NCBI GenBank assembly: GCA_963971305.1
Contig: OZ020307.1
Location: forward strand, 4,353,501 to 4,417,500
Reading direction: 5' to 3'
Source: Arcuatula senhousia
Lineage: Eukaryota; Mollusca; Bivalvia; Mytilida; Mytilidae
Length of the DNA stretch: 64,000 bases
Within the stretch, counting starts at the first letter, position 1. Every line of letters begins with the position of its first letter. Position numbers and translations under genes: made by a program. Shown piece after piece: positions 46,413 to 58,394 of the stretch. The notes under the pieces were generated by a model. It saw only the letters and a list, made by a program, of their open reading frames with translations. It ran no database searches and was not told the DNA's origin.

Positions 46413-46968
46413 TCTTCTATCTTAAATTCATGAAATTAATGCATACTATTCGAAATATCTTCTTGTCATCTTAATCATGTTTGACTAAATTAAGCTACTA
46501 TTTACTTTTACATATACATTGTACATGTATTTGGAATTTTGTTTATTTTCATACAGTATTGAAACCAATGCTTATCAAAAACTTAAAATAGAATGCATGG
46601 TTGGTTTTGTACCTTTTGTTAAATATTGATTTAATATATTCTGAAATGTCAATACATTTCTGGAAACTGCCTTTAAACTATAAAATAACAGCATCTGTTG
46701 CGTTGATGTACCAAGAACTTTAACAGATGATTAAAAAAAGTTGTTAGCTACAATAATTTTTGTTCTTTAAAATTGACCGAGGTACATAGGAACTTATACC
46801 ACTATGTCATAAAATGTAACGAGATACCCTGCATTAATCATGCTTTATCAGTAGATAAGGCTAAATTCCTGAAAGACCCCCCTCATTAATTATCATAAAC
46901 TTTCATTTAGCACCCTCTACAGTCCCGTGGTATAAATCAGTTATCCCCCATCGGGCATCCGCCCGGAA
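46413..46968. other. Gene-free AT-rich stretch
   Basis: No gene or repeat structure supported. Confidence 0.4.
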
Positions 46969-47186
46969 CATGGACTTTATATATGCCCCCACTTTTCTTT
47001 AATACCCCTTACGAAATGAAATTTCAATTTAAGTTATATATTATTGGTCTTTCATTGTTATTTTCTAATATCAAAATATTGCTGATTTATACTATTCAAA
47101 ATTTTCCCCACTGGTTGCATAAAGCGAATTGAAAAAAAATGTTATGGGTATTAAAGAAAAGGGGGAGGGCACATATAAAGTCCATG
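46969..47186. mobile_element. Foldback element with ~43-bp arms
   Basis: Left arm 46969-47013 (CATGGACTTTATATATGCCC then CCACTTTTCTTTAATACCCC) is inverted at 47144-47186 (ATGGGTATTAAAGAAAAGGG through ATATAAAGTCCATG). About 130 bp of unique AT-rich sequence separate them. No ORF. No obvious target duplication. Confidence 0.65.
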
Positions 47187-49310
47187 TTGCAAGTGTCTGT
47201 GTTTAGGTATATGCCGAATACGATTTTGAAATTTTGACCATATTTACTAGTATTGTTTCTTCGGTTGTGTACTATATCCATTCTATAATATCTTGAACCT
47301 ATAAGATGAAAATGATATTACAACCACTCGTTCTCATTATTTAGTATTATTACAAATATATTTTTATCAGCTTTTATTTTTTATTATAAATATATATAAA
47401 ATATCTTGTCAGTGGTGGAATTTCTTAGATCATTCTGTTTTATAGCGATTGATATAAAAAAGTTTAAAAATAATCAAAAAAAATCTGAGATGAAAAGGTG
47501 TTTGTGTGAGAGAATGTCAATGTTACTCAAAATTAAATATATGATTTATGTATGTACATAATAAACATGCAGTTATAGAAAAATAAATGACATTATATGA
47601 TTATATATATTTATAGCACCTTTGTATAACAGTAGAGAGACACAACTTAATAAAAAGTATCTTGTGAATGAAGAAAATGCCCGATTTCTAATACTTTTAC
47701 TATAGATTTCATATTTAATGTGAAAATGATGAAAATCTAGCACAATCATCTTGGCAAAACATTTTGGGTAAACGAAGATTAAAAGTTTGCCTTAAAAGCT
47801 ATTATTTTGGATTATCAAACAGAAAAGTATCTTGTAATGTGATTTGGTGATATCTTTTAGTGTGATTTGGTGATATCAAATGTTCATTGATGCTCTGATG
47901 CCAAATGTTATATGCCAGGACGTGGTGTAGGAGAAGCAAGCCGGACCTGTGGTGCCGTTTTAGAAAATAAAACTAAAAATTTAATGCCAAAAAGTAGAAA
48001 GAGTAGGAGCTTGATTTTGAAACAAAAATTTGATTCCAAAGATGATGATTGTGTATTGACCACTCAATCGAAAATATACAAGATATATGCGTGCCGTGTG
48101 CAATGTGTCCAACCTCCTCTGATTGGTGATCTTAGTACTTAATATTTCTTAAGAATATTTGGTGAAACAACCCAACATTGAAAATAAGATAAAGACTTTT
48201 TGTTTTTTTCTTAGCACTTTTTCTGAGACACGAACACTTAACAAATTGCAGTAATATTGTTTGTTAACATCTGTAAAGTTCACATACGGTCATACTAGTA
48301 TATACATGTAGAAGCCGATTTTGATCTACATGTAAAGGGCCATATACATGTACATGGTGACTTAGATATTTCTACCTATCATGATGACGATATTTACATC
48401 AAATAAACTGTCTGGATACTATATAAACCTAAGATACCTCATAAGCTTGATTTAAAATAAAGTTTATAATAATTGTTTATCAAACATTGTTGTGTTGACG
48501 GTACCTCACACGCTACAAACGTCATATAAATGCAGTTTTTAACTTTCGTGAGTGTCGCATTCACAGTTTCAGACAAACATAATTCAATTATAGTTCACGT
48601 TTCCTTTTGAAATCAAGTGCATCTAGAAGAGAAGGATTTTGAAATCTAATTTTACAGTTGAACAAGTCAACAATTCTAACATGTACAAGAACTTTTATTG
48701 TCGTTCTGTGTATAACAAGATTATCCTGACGTCAACATCAAAATTGTAAATAATCAATGATTTTTTTTCTCTATGAGTTTGAAATAGAATAACCTAAGAA
48801 GGCTATAAGACTGATTTCACCACAAAAAACACTATTGTTTAAAATCTCATTTCCACTGACATATATTGAAGTTTCTTCAAATTAAATTATCAATTAAATA
48901 GTGTTTAAAATTAGAAAAAAATGCGTTTTTTTCCTTACGTCAGTTTCTTTGCTTGGAAGAACTAATTTTTAGAATAAATTAGATTTTTAAAATTAAATTT
49001 CGTAAAATTAGTAAATCTTTATTGAGGCAATGTTATTGATTCTTGTATAGTTATTGTTCGACATGGATTATAAGGATTTTATAAGACGTTTAAGATGATG
49101 TAAATTATGTGTCGAAAATGAAAATTAAAAAAAAAATCACCATTTTCTTTTCAATAAGAGACAACATGTGTGGTGATAAAAATAATGCAATATACTAACA
49201 GAATAAATTATGAATAAATGTAAGTTTCTATACAGAGTCTGGGTAATTTATGATAAATAAATAAATATGTATATATATATATATAATTCACCCAAGCACC
49301 CATAATATAT
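47187..49310. other. Gene-free, very AT-rich region downstream of the bHLH gene
   Basis: The plus-strand frame 47912-48142 (76 residues, starting MPGRGVGEASRTCG) has somewhat less AT-biased codons than its surroundings but no domain I recognise. An (AT)n tract lies at about 49269-49285. TTTATT on the plus strand (AATAAA on the minus strand) occurs at 49018-49023, a possible distal poly(A) signal for the bHLH gene. Confidence 0.45.
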
Positions 49311-49312
49311 AC

Positions 49313-49489
49313 AGTCCGAACCAAAGTATTGTTTATTATTTCTGGCGGAACCAAGAGTTAATGGCCAATCATTCTCTCTCAGATGTCGTTGGAATGACTT
49401 TTATGCTGTAGATAATCTCCATGATCTATTCTTAGTACTTTCCAATTAATCCTTGGTTCCGCCAGAGAATAATTTTCTAGAACGGACTA
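49313..49489. mobile_element. Foldback/MITE-like element in the presumed 3' UTR of the bHLH gene
   Basis: Arms of about 47-52 bp face each other: 49313-49364 (AGTCCGAACC...TCTGGCGGAACCAAGAG) and 49442-49488 (CTTGGTTCCGCCAGA...AACGGACT). The central 12-15 bp, GGCGGAACCAAG and CTTGGTTCCGCC, pair perfectly. The loop is 77 nt. It begins about 290 bp past the stop codon. A minus-strand AATAAA (plus 49332-49337) lies inside the left arm. Could be a small Tc1-like MITE (left flank TA, end CAGTCCG) or an RNA hairpin in the transcript. Confidence 0.65.
49332..49337 (-). terminator. Possible poly(A) signal for the bHLH gene
   Basis: AATAAA on the minus strand, about 440 nt past the stop codon at 49778-49780. 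It is the first clear AATAAA I found downstream, but the sequence is AT-rich, so chance occurrence is likely. Confidence 0.35.
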
Positions 49490-49777
49490 TTATATAAGCG
49501 AACATGCAATCTATATGTACAATTGGTGTATCGTGTAGGAGTATTTGATAAATCTCTGTCTCTCCTGGATGGAACTTTGAATGAATTCTAACCATGAACT
49601 TTATCTTAGATGTAAAATGAAGGTTTTTGGCGATGGAATGTTCTAATTGTCTTACGATTCACGTTGAAAAAATAAATATATCCTCTTTTTGAAAGAATCT
49701 TCAACAAATTAATATCACAATTGCTTTGACTTAGGGTTTAGCAGCAGCTTTTTTTATGTATGCACTATTTTGTAGGT

Positions 49778-50365
49778 TTATATGCTGTCTATCTCGCTCG
49801 ACTCCATGTGCATAGTCGGAGATTGGTCTATATGAATATTGCCATTTAAACTCTCATCATCATCATCGTTTTCCTGGTCGCTCTCTTCAATTTTTTCCAA
49901 TGTATAAGGAGTCTTTTCACCTCGAATGCCACAAATAACATTAGTGAGAGCCTTGATGTAGTTTTTGGCAAGAGTAAGTGTTTCAATTTTTGACAGTTTC
50001 CTGTCGAGATTAACGTGTGGTATAACTTCTCGTAATTCTTGGAAGGCGTCATTTAATGAATGCATTCTCATTCTTTCTCTCTCATTGCTTTCTATGCGCC
50101 GGATGTTCCTTTCCCTTGCACTATGACCTTTCCGACGTTTTGACGACTTCCGGGCAGATTTGATTTTCCTTTCAGTATAATCATCTGTTGTCGAACTAGC
50201 GCTATCGGATGGAGAACTCGGTCCCTCGCGTTTTGTCGGGCGCTTTCTTATTTCATAGTCTGTAGAACGCACTGTGAAATCATCCATGTCAAAGTTTTGA
50301 TAATCCTCTGTTATATTATCGAAGTCGTAATTTGAAGTCATTATTGTTTCTTCAGATCTCATAAC
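49778..50365 (-). CDS. BHLHA15: Mist1/dimmed-family bHLH transcription factor, main coding exon
   Basis: Nuclear DNA-binding protein of the atonal-superfamily Mist group, expected to dimerise and bind E boxes (CANNTG); relatives (vertebrate MIST1, fly dimmed) switch on the regulated secretory programme of exocrine and peptidergic cells. Numbering from the ATG at 50362 gives 194 residues; a second in-frame ATG is at 50341. An acidic N-terminus is followed by a basic tract at residues 65-85 (probable nuclear signal). The bHLH is residues 88-143: basic [12 protein letters not shown], helix 1 [16 protein letters not shown], loop [10 protein letters not shown], helix 2 [23 protein letters not shown] and the PHV...[15 protein letters not shown] signature place it in this group. 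An acidic run [12 protein letters not shown] is near 159-170. Stop TAA at 49778-49780. Length is near the 189 residues of human MIST1. A TATCTATTACAG acceptor precedes 50365. Confidence 0.93.
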   Translation of the reverse strand, partial: VMRSEETIMTSNYDFDNITEDYQNFDMDDFTVRSTDYEIRKRPTKREGPSSPSDSASSTTDDYTERKIKSARKSSKRRKGHSARERNIRRIESNERERMRMHSLNDAFQELREVIPHVNLDRKLSKIETLTLAKNYIKALTNVICGIRGEKTPYTLEKIEESDQENDDDDESLNGNIHIDQSPTMHMESSEIDSI

Positions 50366-52269
50366 CTGTAATAGATAAGAAAAGATTACAACCACAGATC
50401 CAAGGCTTTATACCATACAGTACAACACATGAACTTTCAATTAATCCGAAGGTTTAACACAGAAACACCTCTATAGCAAACCGGCCTTTAGATCAGCTTC
50501 TCCCATCAAAGGTTAAAGCAGTTTTGTGTTTACTCAACTTAAAATAGCATTTCTGGTCAATTTAACATAATGAGGTTCATTTTATCTATATCCTCATTGC
50601 ATATAGCTACATCGTGTATTTGTATATCAGAGTAAATAAGAAAGAACAATTGAAGCACCGCGAAGGTCGGTATACATGTAAACATGGTATTGGGTACATT
50701 AGGTATGCATTGGGAACACAGGTACCCTTGTTTGTCTCGCTAAACATCCCGTACTTTTACCCATCTACGTGACATTTCTGGGACTCCAAGTCTGGAGTAA
50801 ATTACCAGATGTAATGTACATTGTGGCTAAATTAACTGATAATAACATTCGTTAGTAAAATAATCTTTAGACATCAATTTATATCGCCCACTTCACTACT
50901 GAATTAAAGTCTTTAGAATACATGATGTACTTGTGAGCGAAGTTGTTTATAGTCAATACTTTTATTTTTTAAAATTATAATTTATCTCTTAATATCTGAT
51001 GAACTACGCCAACATGAAGATGTTTAAATTTTATGTGATTTGCATGAAAACTAAGTTCCAGATCAATACCTCCCATGTCATCATGTAAATGTCAGTTTTA
51101 TGAATTAACTCTATAAGATAATACCATTAATACGGTCCTTTAGCTCCTATAAAACACGATCACTACTGCATGAAACTGTTTCTAAATCAAAGCCATTAGA
51201 AAAAAAATTGTCTTACATTTTTAAGCAAGTTCCCACTTCAAGTTAGAGCTCTCGTACGAGTCGGTTGGGTTGAACATGTGAAACTTTCGATATAGATAGT
51301 ACTGTTAGTACATTGAAATCATGACAGTAGTTGTATCTATAAATACTTTGACCAAAGAAATGGCTGGAAGTCATGAAATCGGTAACTACATGTATTTTGT
51401 GAATATAAGGGTATTTGCTACGTCAGGTTCAAGTGACATTTATAAACTTTGTGACATGCGATATTGACTACTTGAGTAAAGTCAGTAGTATAAAAGAAGC
51501 CTGCAAAGCCGGCAAGGGACTATGTGGCTTAAAGGACATGTGCATGCACCTAGCAAAAGTTTAATTCAAATCTTAAACAAATCTTTATCTTTTCTCATCA
51601 CTTTAAATTGAAGCAACAAGACATTAAAATAATTTGCCCTTAAACAAATTGTGTCAATTGCAGTAGAATACAATCGGAACCTTATTATCAAAACATTGAT
51701 CAATCAGGCAACATGCAATAAATATCTAAACAACAATGAATAGAAAAGGCTTCTACCCAAAACAATTGAAAATTACAAGACGAAAACTAGAAAACATCAC
51801 AAAAACTAATATTCAATGTTTGAAGTGCTGTGCAGAGTTTTGGTGTGACAAGTGAATGCGTTTGATACAATCTAAATGAATGATCAGATTATAACTGAGG
51901 AAAAATAATTAGCCTCCAATGACATGATGGAGATGCAATTATCATACAACCTACATACATAGTTACGTGGGTTAATCATACTATGTATGGATGGGTTTTA
52001 TAGATGTAGCGTCTCTTGTTTTTATTTTGTATTCTTTAGCTTTGGTCAAATAAGGCTTAGAATAATTTTGATACCAGATATGAACCGAGAAGGTACCATG
52101 ATAGTTTTAAATATCTGGTGAATGTACAGATAAAATGAGTATCATCTAGAAAGAAGAATGAGTTCGAGACAAGAAAAGAAGGAATACCAAATATAACCCA
52201 AGCCACCGAGAGCGGAAGCATACAAAATATCTCGTAGAAATTGAGAAAGTGAAAGTTGTAATGGCTCAC
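50366..52269 (-). other. Predicted intron of the bHLH gene (1,904 bp)
   Basis: On the minus strand the donor is GATGAG|GTGAGCC at 52269 and the acceptor TTATCTATTACAG| at 50366, with a pyrimidine-rich run before it. Both fit GT-AG consensus and joining keeps phase 0. The interior is AT-rich with no coding signal. If the small upstream exon is wrong, this is an intron of the 5' UTR of uncertain start. Confidence 0.5.
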
Positions 52270-52330
52270 CTCATCAATGAGAGCATCAAGTGTCATCCTG
52301 TATAACCACTGACAGATTATTTGTGTCGAT
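52270..52330 (-). CDS. BHLHA15: Predicted small first coding exon of the bHLH gene
   Basis: On the minus strand a CTCGTCTCTTACAG acceptor (ends 52331) is followed by 61 nt and a strong donor GAG|GTGAGC (52269). It contains ATG at 52296-52294 with A at -3, reading MTLDALIDE, which joins in frame to V-MRSEET of the main exon and would give a 204-residue protein. No in-frame stop lies between the acceptor and the ATG, so the reading frame alone does not fix the start. The alternative is that this exon is non-coding and translation starts at 50362 or 50341. No transcript evidence was available. Confidence 0.4.
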
Positions 52331-53657
52331 CTGTAAGAGACGAGGTAAAATTATCAGGAAGATTGGCCAGCTGATCTAATTGTAAATAATGGCCCGTCTA
52401 TCTATCAAATCACCCCCGGGCAATCATACATGATAAATCACAGTCTGTCATTGTAATATCACTATAATATGAATTATGATATAATTTTTAATCATAAACG
52501 ACATTTCGTACTCTTGAATATGGCCTGAGGCTATGCTATTTTCATGTCCCCAGAACTCTTCTTCAATTTAGACGGAAGCATCAATATTACTCGAGTTGTA
52601 ATAATGATTGGGAATTAACACCTGAGATAACTCGGCCGATTTACGTCAGGCTGGTAATGGATTTATACAAAGTTTGGATGATATCCGTTTTTACCGATTT
52701 CAGTTATAATTTATCTTAAGTAGACTGACGTGAATAAAGGGTTTTTCACCTGTCACGATTGAAAGTACTTATCGTAATAATACAGTGTGAATGGAACAGG
52801 TGCCCGCGTCATACAGGCCTACCGTTACAATGTAAACAGAGCATCCCCCCTTAAATGGAAACATCGTGAGAGCGAATCATTTAAATCTCATTAAACTGGC
52901 TTCTCATGCAAACAAGTCTTAATGATGCTGAAGCAGTAAAAGTTGTAATCGAATTTGGTGAAAATTTCCCGCGGGTCGTACACTAAACTCATCCTTTGCA
53001 TTTTGAAACAAACCATAATAAATATTGATTGTATAAAATGTGGATCATAAAATGTTGCATATTAATATGAGTGGTCTGAAAAGTACAATGATATTACAAT
53101 ATCAATATTTTTTTTGCAATATCAGCATATTTAACCACATTTGGTTGACAAATGTTTGAAGTTATGTTTAGCGTGATGCTGGTACTACTCACTGAGAGAT
53201 ATCATATATCATTACAAAATTTCGGAGAAATCATGAATGATTAATAAGTTTATCAGCAAAATAATTGTTAAACAAGAAAAAATATAATTCTTTTATTCTA
53301 TTATTTTCTTTATGTCTAAAACAAAACCAAGGCAAAAGACAAAAGTTTTTATGTGCAACTCAAAACCATCCATACAAACAAATAATGGCTTAAGATGTAG
53401 AAATGAAATCATTTACAAGTATCACTAGTTTTATTTTGACTTATATATCTTTACTAACAACTGTATTTCAGCGATAGCATTGAAACAAATTGCAACAATC
53501 TGTTGAATAGATAAAAATGTAGAACCGGAGACTTCTACTTTTACTCTCAGATAAATAAGATAGATATAAGTATACTGTACCTACTGTTGGTACTGAGACG
53601 AGTGATTACTCGACTTTTCCCTGAATTATATTCCGATATGATTGACCACTATTACTA

Positions 53658-53712
53658 GAATGATAGCACTGAGTATTCAGACGATAAATACAGATACAAT
53701 AGCTCAGCCAAT
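53658..53712 (-). promoter_or_regulatory. Candidate core promoter of the bHLH gene
   Basis: On the minus strand: CCAAT-box complement GATTGGCTGAG (53712-53708 core), TATTTATC (53690-53683), then TCATTC (53663-53658), an initiator-like word with its A at 53661, 29 nt after the start of the TATA-like word. A weak donor TAG|GTACAG at 53580 could end an 81-nt non-coding exon. Spacing is good but each word is short, so this is an inference. Confidence 0.25.
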
Positions 53713-53860
53713 CAGATAACACGACTCGACGCTACGTTGGTGTTCCGAAAAGCACTTTATTGCCAGTAGCAAACTCCCCCATTTAAATCAATTAGGTGAC
53801 TATTTTTTTGCTTTTATTGGAATATAGTGAGGCGGTTGTAATTTTCAGAATAGCTGGCGG

Positions 53861-53878
53861 TGACGTAGGGATAATCCC
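53861..53878. promoter_or_regulatory. CRE half-site next to a paired TAATCC-type site
   Basis: TGACGTA (53861-53867) is followed at once by GGGATAATCCC (53868-53878), a near-palindrome with TAATCC, the core of K50 homeodomain (Otx/Pitx type) sites. Nearby (about 53903-53915) TATCTGATTTATC has two GATA-type cores. It lies ~200 bp upstream of the candidate promoter. Binding is not shown. Confidence 0.25.
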
Positions 53879-56800
53879 AGCGACAATTGCGGAGTATTAA
53901 GTATCTGATTTATCTAATTGCTTTTAATAACACCACTTCATAGTAGATGCCAGCTATCATCTATTCGGATATTTAATTTAAAAATGTCATATCCCGAATA
54001 TAAGTTTAGAACGCTAAAAATAAATCCCAACGTGGCAGTATAGGTAAACTTTTTGTTTACTGAGAAACAAAACAGGACATACAATAAGTAATGGTAATAT
54101 CACATCTGACGTCGAAAATATGTCATATTTATTGTCTCTCATCTCCACAACACAATATAGTAATTGTTTTGAATTTCTCAAGAAGAGTGTCCAATATAAA
54201 CAAACTACATCAATTGTAAGAAGGCCAATTGTTTTACGTGGAAAAGGAAAGAAAGTGCTCGTTTCCTCATTTATGTGACAATAGGGTTAAAAAATCTTAT
54301 GATCATTTCCTGCTGTATATAATTTCTTTACTGTGCACTTGTAAGTTTTATTAACCCTTAAGCCCTTGTTCTTGAAATCTCGGATTTCAGTGCGATACAA
54401 TCGCGTATAATCTGAGAATACGTGGAATAATCAATTCCAATGCTTACAGATCCTATAGCTGCCGATAAGACAGGGAATGGAGAAAGCATTTAATTGCGAA
54501 AAAAATTTGGATTGAAGGCGTCTTAATTACCAGCGACAAACAACAGGTGACAATCAATACGAACCCAATCACAGAACCATTAACTGCAGGATGTACAAAT
54601 ATGGACCAGGATTTTTATTATAAATAAAGCTTAAAATATCTATAAAGAATCCGATGAAAGGTGTGAAGTCTACAGAATTCTGCAATGCTGATGTGATTGT
54701 CTAACAGACAATGGCAGTATTTCCGTAGTCCAGCGTCCAATTATTGTTGGATTTGATACTTTATTACCAAAGATTTTTGCAAAGTCTGTGAGCAGATCGT
54801 CTCTTTTCTTATACAAACAATTACATGTAGTTCGCTACAGGTAGAGCTGATATTGGTATGTTGACTTGTTATAGCAGTGGAATCATCTAGGCTAATTGTT
54901 AAACTCTTTATTCTCCTTGTACAAATCGAAATTAATTGTTGCTCGGTCTTTAAAAAATACGAGAATATTTGTTGTTTTTAAGGAAAAACACCATTCTTCC
55001 AGTGTTTGCTATGTTATAATTATCTTCATATAAGAGTATGAACAAGAAACAGACACAATAATGTTGCAAAGTTCTATTCGGTTTTACAACAAAGCTGACA
55101 GTCTTGATCACGACTTGATCACGTCTTGAGCAATGCAAAAGCAAAGTGAGAACAAGAGATTAAGGTGATATATGTGTTTTCAACTTAACAAAACTGTCTA
55201 GAAATAATAGTATTAGCTAATATGCAATTGCGGTTTCTTTAATACTATGAGTTGGGGGACTTTGACTTGGCAAATTATAATGCCCGTAAAGGAATCCAAA
55301 GCGAGAGATCAGAGGATCAAAAGCATGCATGTCCGGCAACACAGTTTCTTGAGATGCTATGTGGTACGTTTCCCCCTTTTTTGCTATTCTTGTTTAATGT
55401 TATATTCAAATAGTATAGTACATTGTTATACATGAACAGAATAGTACATTTTATTAAGAAATTACTCATGAAATATATGGGGAAAAAAGTTTCTCACTTT
55501 TATAACGTTTTGCTAACTTATCAACTAACCGAATTGTGAGGTATAGCTATTACATACCTTTCACGGAGAGTCTGTTGTCCTGTTATATACTGTTTAAAAC
55601 AATAATACAGCTAGATTATGCTGAAACGATGAAAAATATACCTACAATGTATATATTGATCACAACAACCTGTTACCTGTCGGGAACAGGTGTGCAGTAA
55701 CGGATTGACCTTTCAAAAAACGGGGAATTTTTTCAAAATAAATCAAATGACCATGGTCAAAATTTTGTCATTAGGCATGGTGATCAATTTGAATATTGTA
55801 GAGGGTGAAACGTGGAGTTTGAATAAAACTTATTGAACTTTAGGCCTCACTTTGACAGAGTACAGAAAAAAACATTTCCGTTGTTTCACATCCTATCATG
55901 CTCTTTATCTATCATTAAAAAAAACAAGTGTACATTATCAATTTCAATGAATTGGTTTAAAAGAGAATGGACTTCTTGTTTTAACAATGGTGAACATTAG
56001 TACGCTTAATCTTGTTTCAAAATTTATGTTTCATCTTCAAAATGTAATCAATTAAATTCTTTTAATGAAAATTGGTGATGTTTTTTGAACTGATAGATGT
56101 CTATTTTTATGTTCGATGAAAAAAAAAGTTGAAGGTAACTAAAACATTTGAAAAAAAAACAAATCGTTTATCTAACAGAACTTGTCGCTTTTATCTAAAA
56201 AAAAATATGTACGTCTAGGTAAATCGTGAGGTAATCTATCTCAATACAGTATTACATGTTTAGGGAGAAAATGAATGACCTTTAAGAATCGAAAATGGAA
56301 AAATCACTGTGTTTTTTTTTATGCAAAGCTTAAGTTAAAACACCACAGTTTTAAGTAGGCTCATTCACATAAATACCATGCCATGACAAAAAAAGATCAA
56401 TCATGCGTGTGTGAGTTAGTTGGTGTTTTACCCCTTGCAAATACAAAGGCCTTGCAGCTTTTCTGTTAAATTACACCATGTGCATATTAAGACTTTTTTT
56501 ATTTTAACCAGTATCACATGCAGAGAAAACAGGTTAAATTAGCACATGTCATCCGTCCGTTTGTTCTCATCTAGCAAACTTTTGTGTCATCTGTTACGAA
56601 GAATTTATAAAAGTTACAGCTCTTAAAATGTGCACAATTAAATACATGGTGAAGACGGGACCTTTTATTTCGGGATAATATGAAAAAAATAAAAATCTTA
56701 TTCTTGGCGAAAATTTCAAAGACGGTGAAGCTGGTCCAACCGTATTCAATATTCTAAAGGTATCATTCGGATTTATAAAAAGTAAACATAGTATTGTAAT

Positions 56801-57456
56801 AAATTGTTTCCTCTGCAAAACAGCAACTGTCCAACAAGTGAGATGAATTTATTGATTGTCGGACTATAGCGGACATACAGAGTCTGACATTCATCAGCGT
56901 TAAATTCTGTCCAAATTACAGATAAAATCGGTACTGGCCTTGAAAGGAATAAATACATTGTTGAACATCTGTAATGCCATTTACAATAGATAATTAATGG
57001 TCGAGCCTGAGGTATTAATTTTATTGGAATATCCACCGAACTGTAGGCTGTGAACAGCTGGTACGGAGTTTTCAGTCTATCATTGATTTTATAGGTCGCC
57101 CCCAGAAATACGAATTGTCAATGAGTGGGGCTGGTGTAGTCAAAGGATGCGACAGACAACAGGTTGAAAACAAGATAAAATGGTTTTCAATTTTGTTCAC
57201 GTTTTTTTGTCCAACATGGTTAGAGAAAAAACATAATATCTGTAAAGGTTATGTTTTTTTTAATATAACTGAAAGTCAAAGCGTCTGAAAAATTCAAACA
57301 AAGGGTCCAAAGCAGTCGCCAACATATTTTCTCCTTTCAAATAATTTAAAGGCAAATCTAAAAGATTTGAATCATGCATGTCGCTTGAGATTTAGGCCAG
57401 CATTGGAAGCCTATCATTCTATGAACCGTTTATTTACTGAATGAAGTTCGTGTTTA

Positions 57457-57792
57457 ATTATTCCTGATTAGTTTAAACATATTTATTTACCCTGGATTGG
57501 GAAACAAGCTTATTGCTTATATTAATCCCTCTCCAGCTAGCAGATTGCGAGTGTGGCCTTTGTAGCGGCCCCCATTGAGCCTACTCTTATCGAACTCTAC
57601 AAAGGGGTTTTTAACGTGCATGGGGTATTGCTCTCCCATACACGGGACAACCTTTTTTCGTCCCTTCCGAAGGACTAGCATCGGTTCTTGAGACCATCCT
57701 CGCAAATGGTGTCAAGAGAGAGTCGGAAAATAGGTTCATGAAATTTTCACCCCTGACGAGGATCGAACCACGAACCTGATTATTCCTGATTA
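57457..57792 (-). mobile_element. tRNA-derived SINE with 14-bp target-site duplication, head-truncated
   Basis: ATTATTCCTGATTA occurs at 57457-57470 and again at 57779-57792, bracketing a 308-bp insert. Read on the minus strand, the insert starts CAGGTTCGTGGTTCGATCC: GGTTCGATCC matches the Pol III B box (GWTCRANNC), as in the T-arm of a tRNA. No A box precedes it, so the copy appears to be 5'-truncated. The body has GCACGTTAAAAACCCC (about 57609-57621), a word shared with other mollusc repeats. The tail end is AT-rich (AAATAAATATG). The minus-strand frames 57517-57705 and 57611-57799 are SINE translations. Confidence 0.75.
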
Positions 57793-58394
57793 AAAGCAAC
57801 TGTTATGTTTTGTCGTCGTTTGCATTATAAAGCGATGTAATCAGATGTGATACGAGTCCAAAATAGCTACACATAAGTCGTTAGTATATAAAACCATTCT
57901 GAATCCAACGCTAATGAAGCCCTTAAACTGTTTAACTACGAGTGGGTATGTAGAGAATTTAACAATAGCCTAGACAGAGCTATTGATCTATTTCTATATT
58001 GTCTCTAAATATATACATGAAAATCCTTCAAGGAAATCTGAGTCTCAATGCAGAAATTAGTGCAGGGCCACTGGCAAATCTTTATGTTTGTCCAGACATC
58101 AGAAAACAATGATGAATGGATAAACAGAAATTTGGTCAGTGTATGATTATGGTTATAGAATAAGCCTTATAAGACGTACAACGTAAAACTTCACCGTAAG
58201 TCCCATGAATGGGGTTTACAAAATTGTTAATAAGGTAAGACCAACCATGATGATCCATCTCAAAAGATGTTATATTGGGAGTCACAATCGCCCTGATATG
58301 AAAACGTCATTTTAAAGGAAATTGTAAGTTTAGTCAGGTGTTTTGGTGCCGAACCATCATGTTATAAGCAGTGACCATAAGTAAATGTAACTTA
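57793..58394. other. Gene-free AT-rich stretch
   Basis: No gene, RNA or tandem repeat supported. Confidence 0.4.

Larger units (their letters stand above)
52331..57456. other. Region upstream of the bHLH gene, no other gene seen
   Basis: Apart from the candidate promoter and site cluster, no coding exon could be supported. A consensus-like donor AAAG|GTATGT lies on the minus strand at about 55556, with a TATATAAC word ~30 bp before it, a possible alternative first exon, but nothing else supports it. The plus-strand frame 55247-55435 ends its best part near a GTACGT donor-like word but has no known domain. A GTGTGAGTTAGTTGGTGTTTT SINE-like head fragment is at about 56408-56428. AATT-rich filler otherwise. 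Confidence 0.45.

Noticed and set aside
47912..48142. Small basic protein starting MPGRGVGEASRTCG
   Set aside because: No recognisable domain, splice signal or promoter; composition is slightly suggestive but not enough to call a gene.
49846..50052. Second frame overlapping the bHLH exon
   Set aside because: It is an alternative frame of the bHLH coding sequence with no family match.
55547..55590. Alternative first exon of the bHLH gene (TATATAAC then AAAG|GTATGT on the minus strand)
   Set aside because: The TATA-like word and donor are too close for a normal first exon and nothing else supports it.
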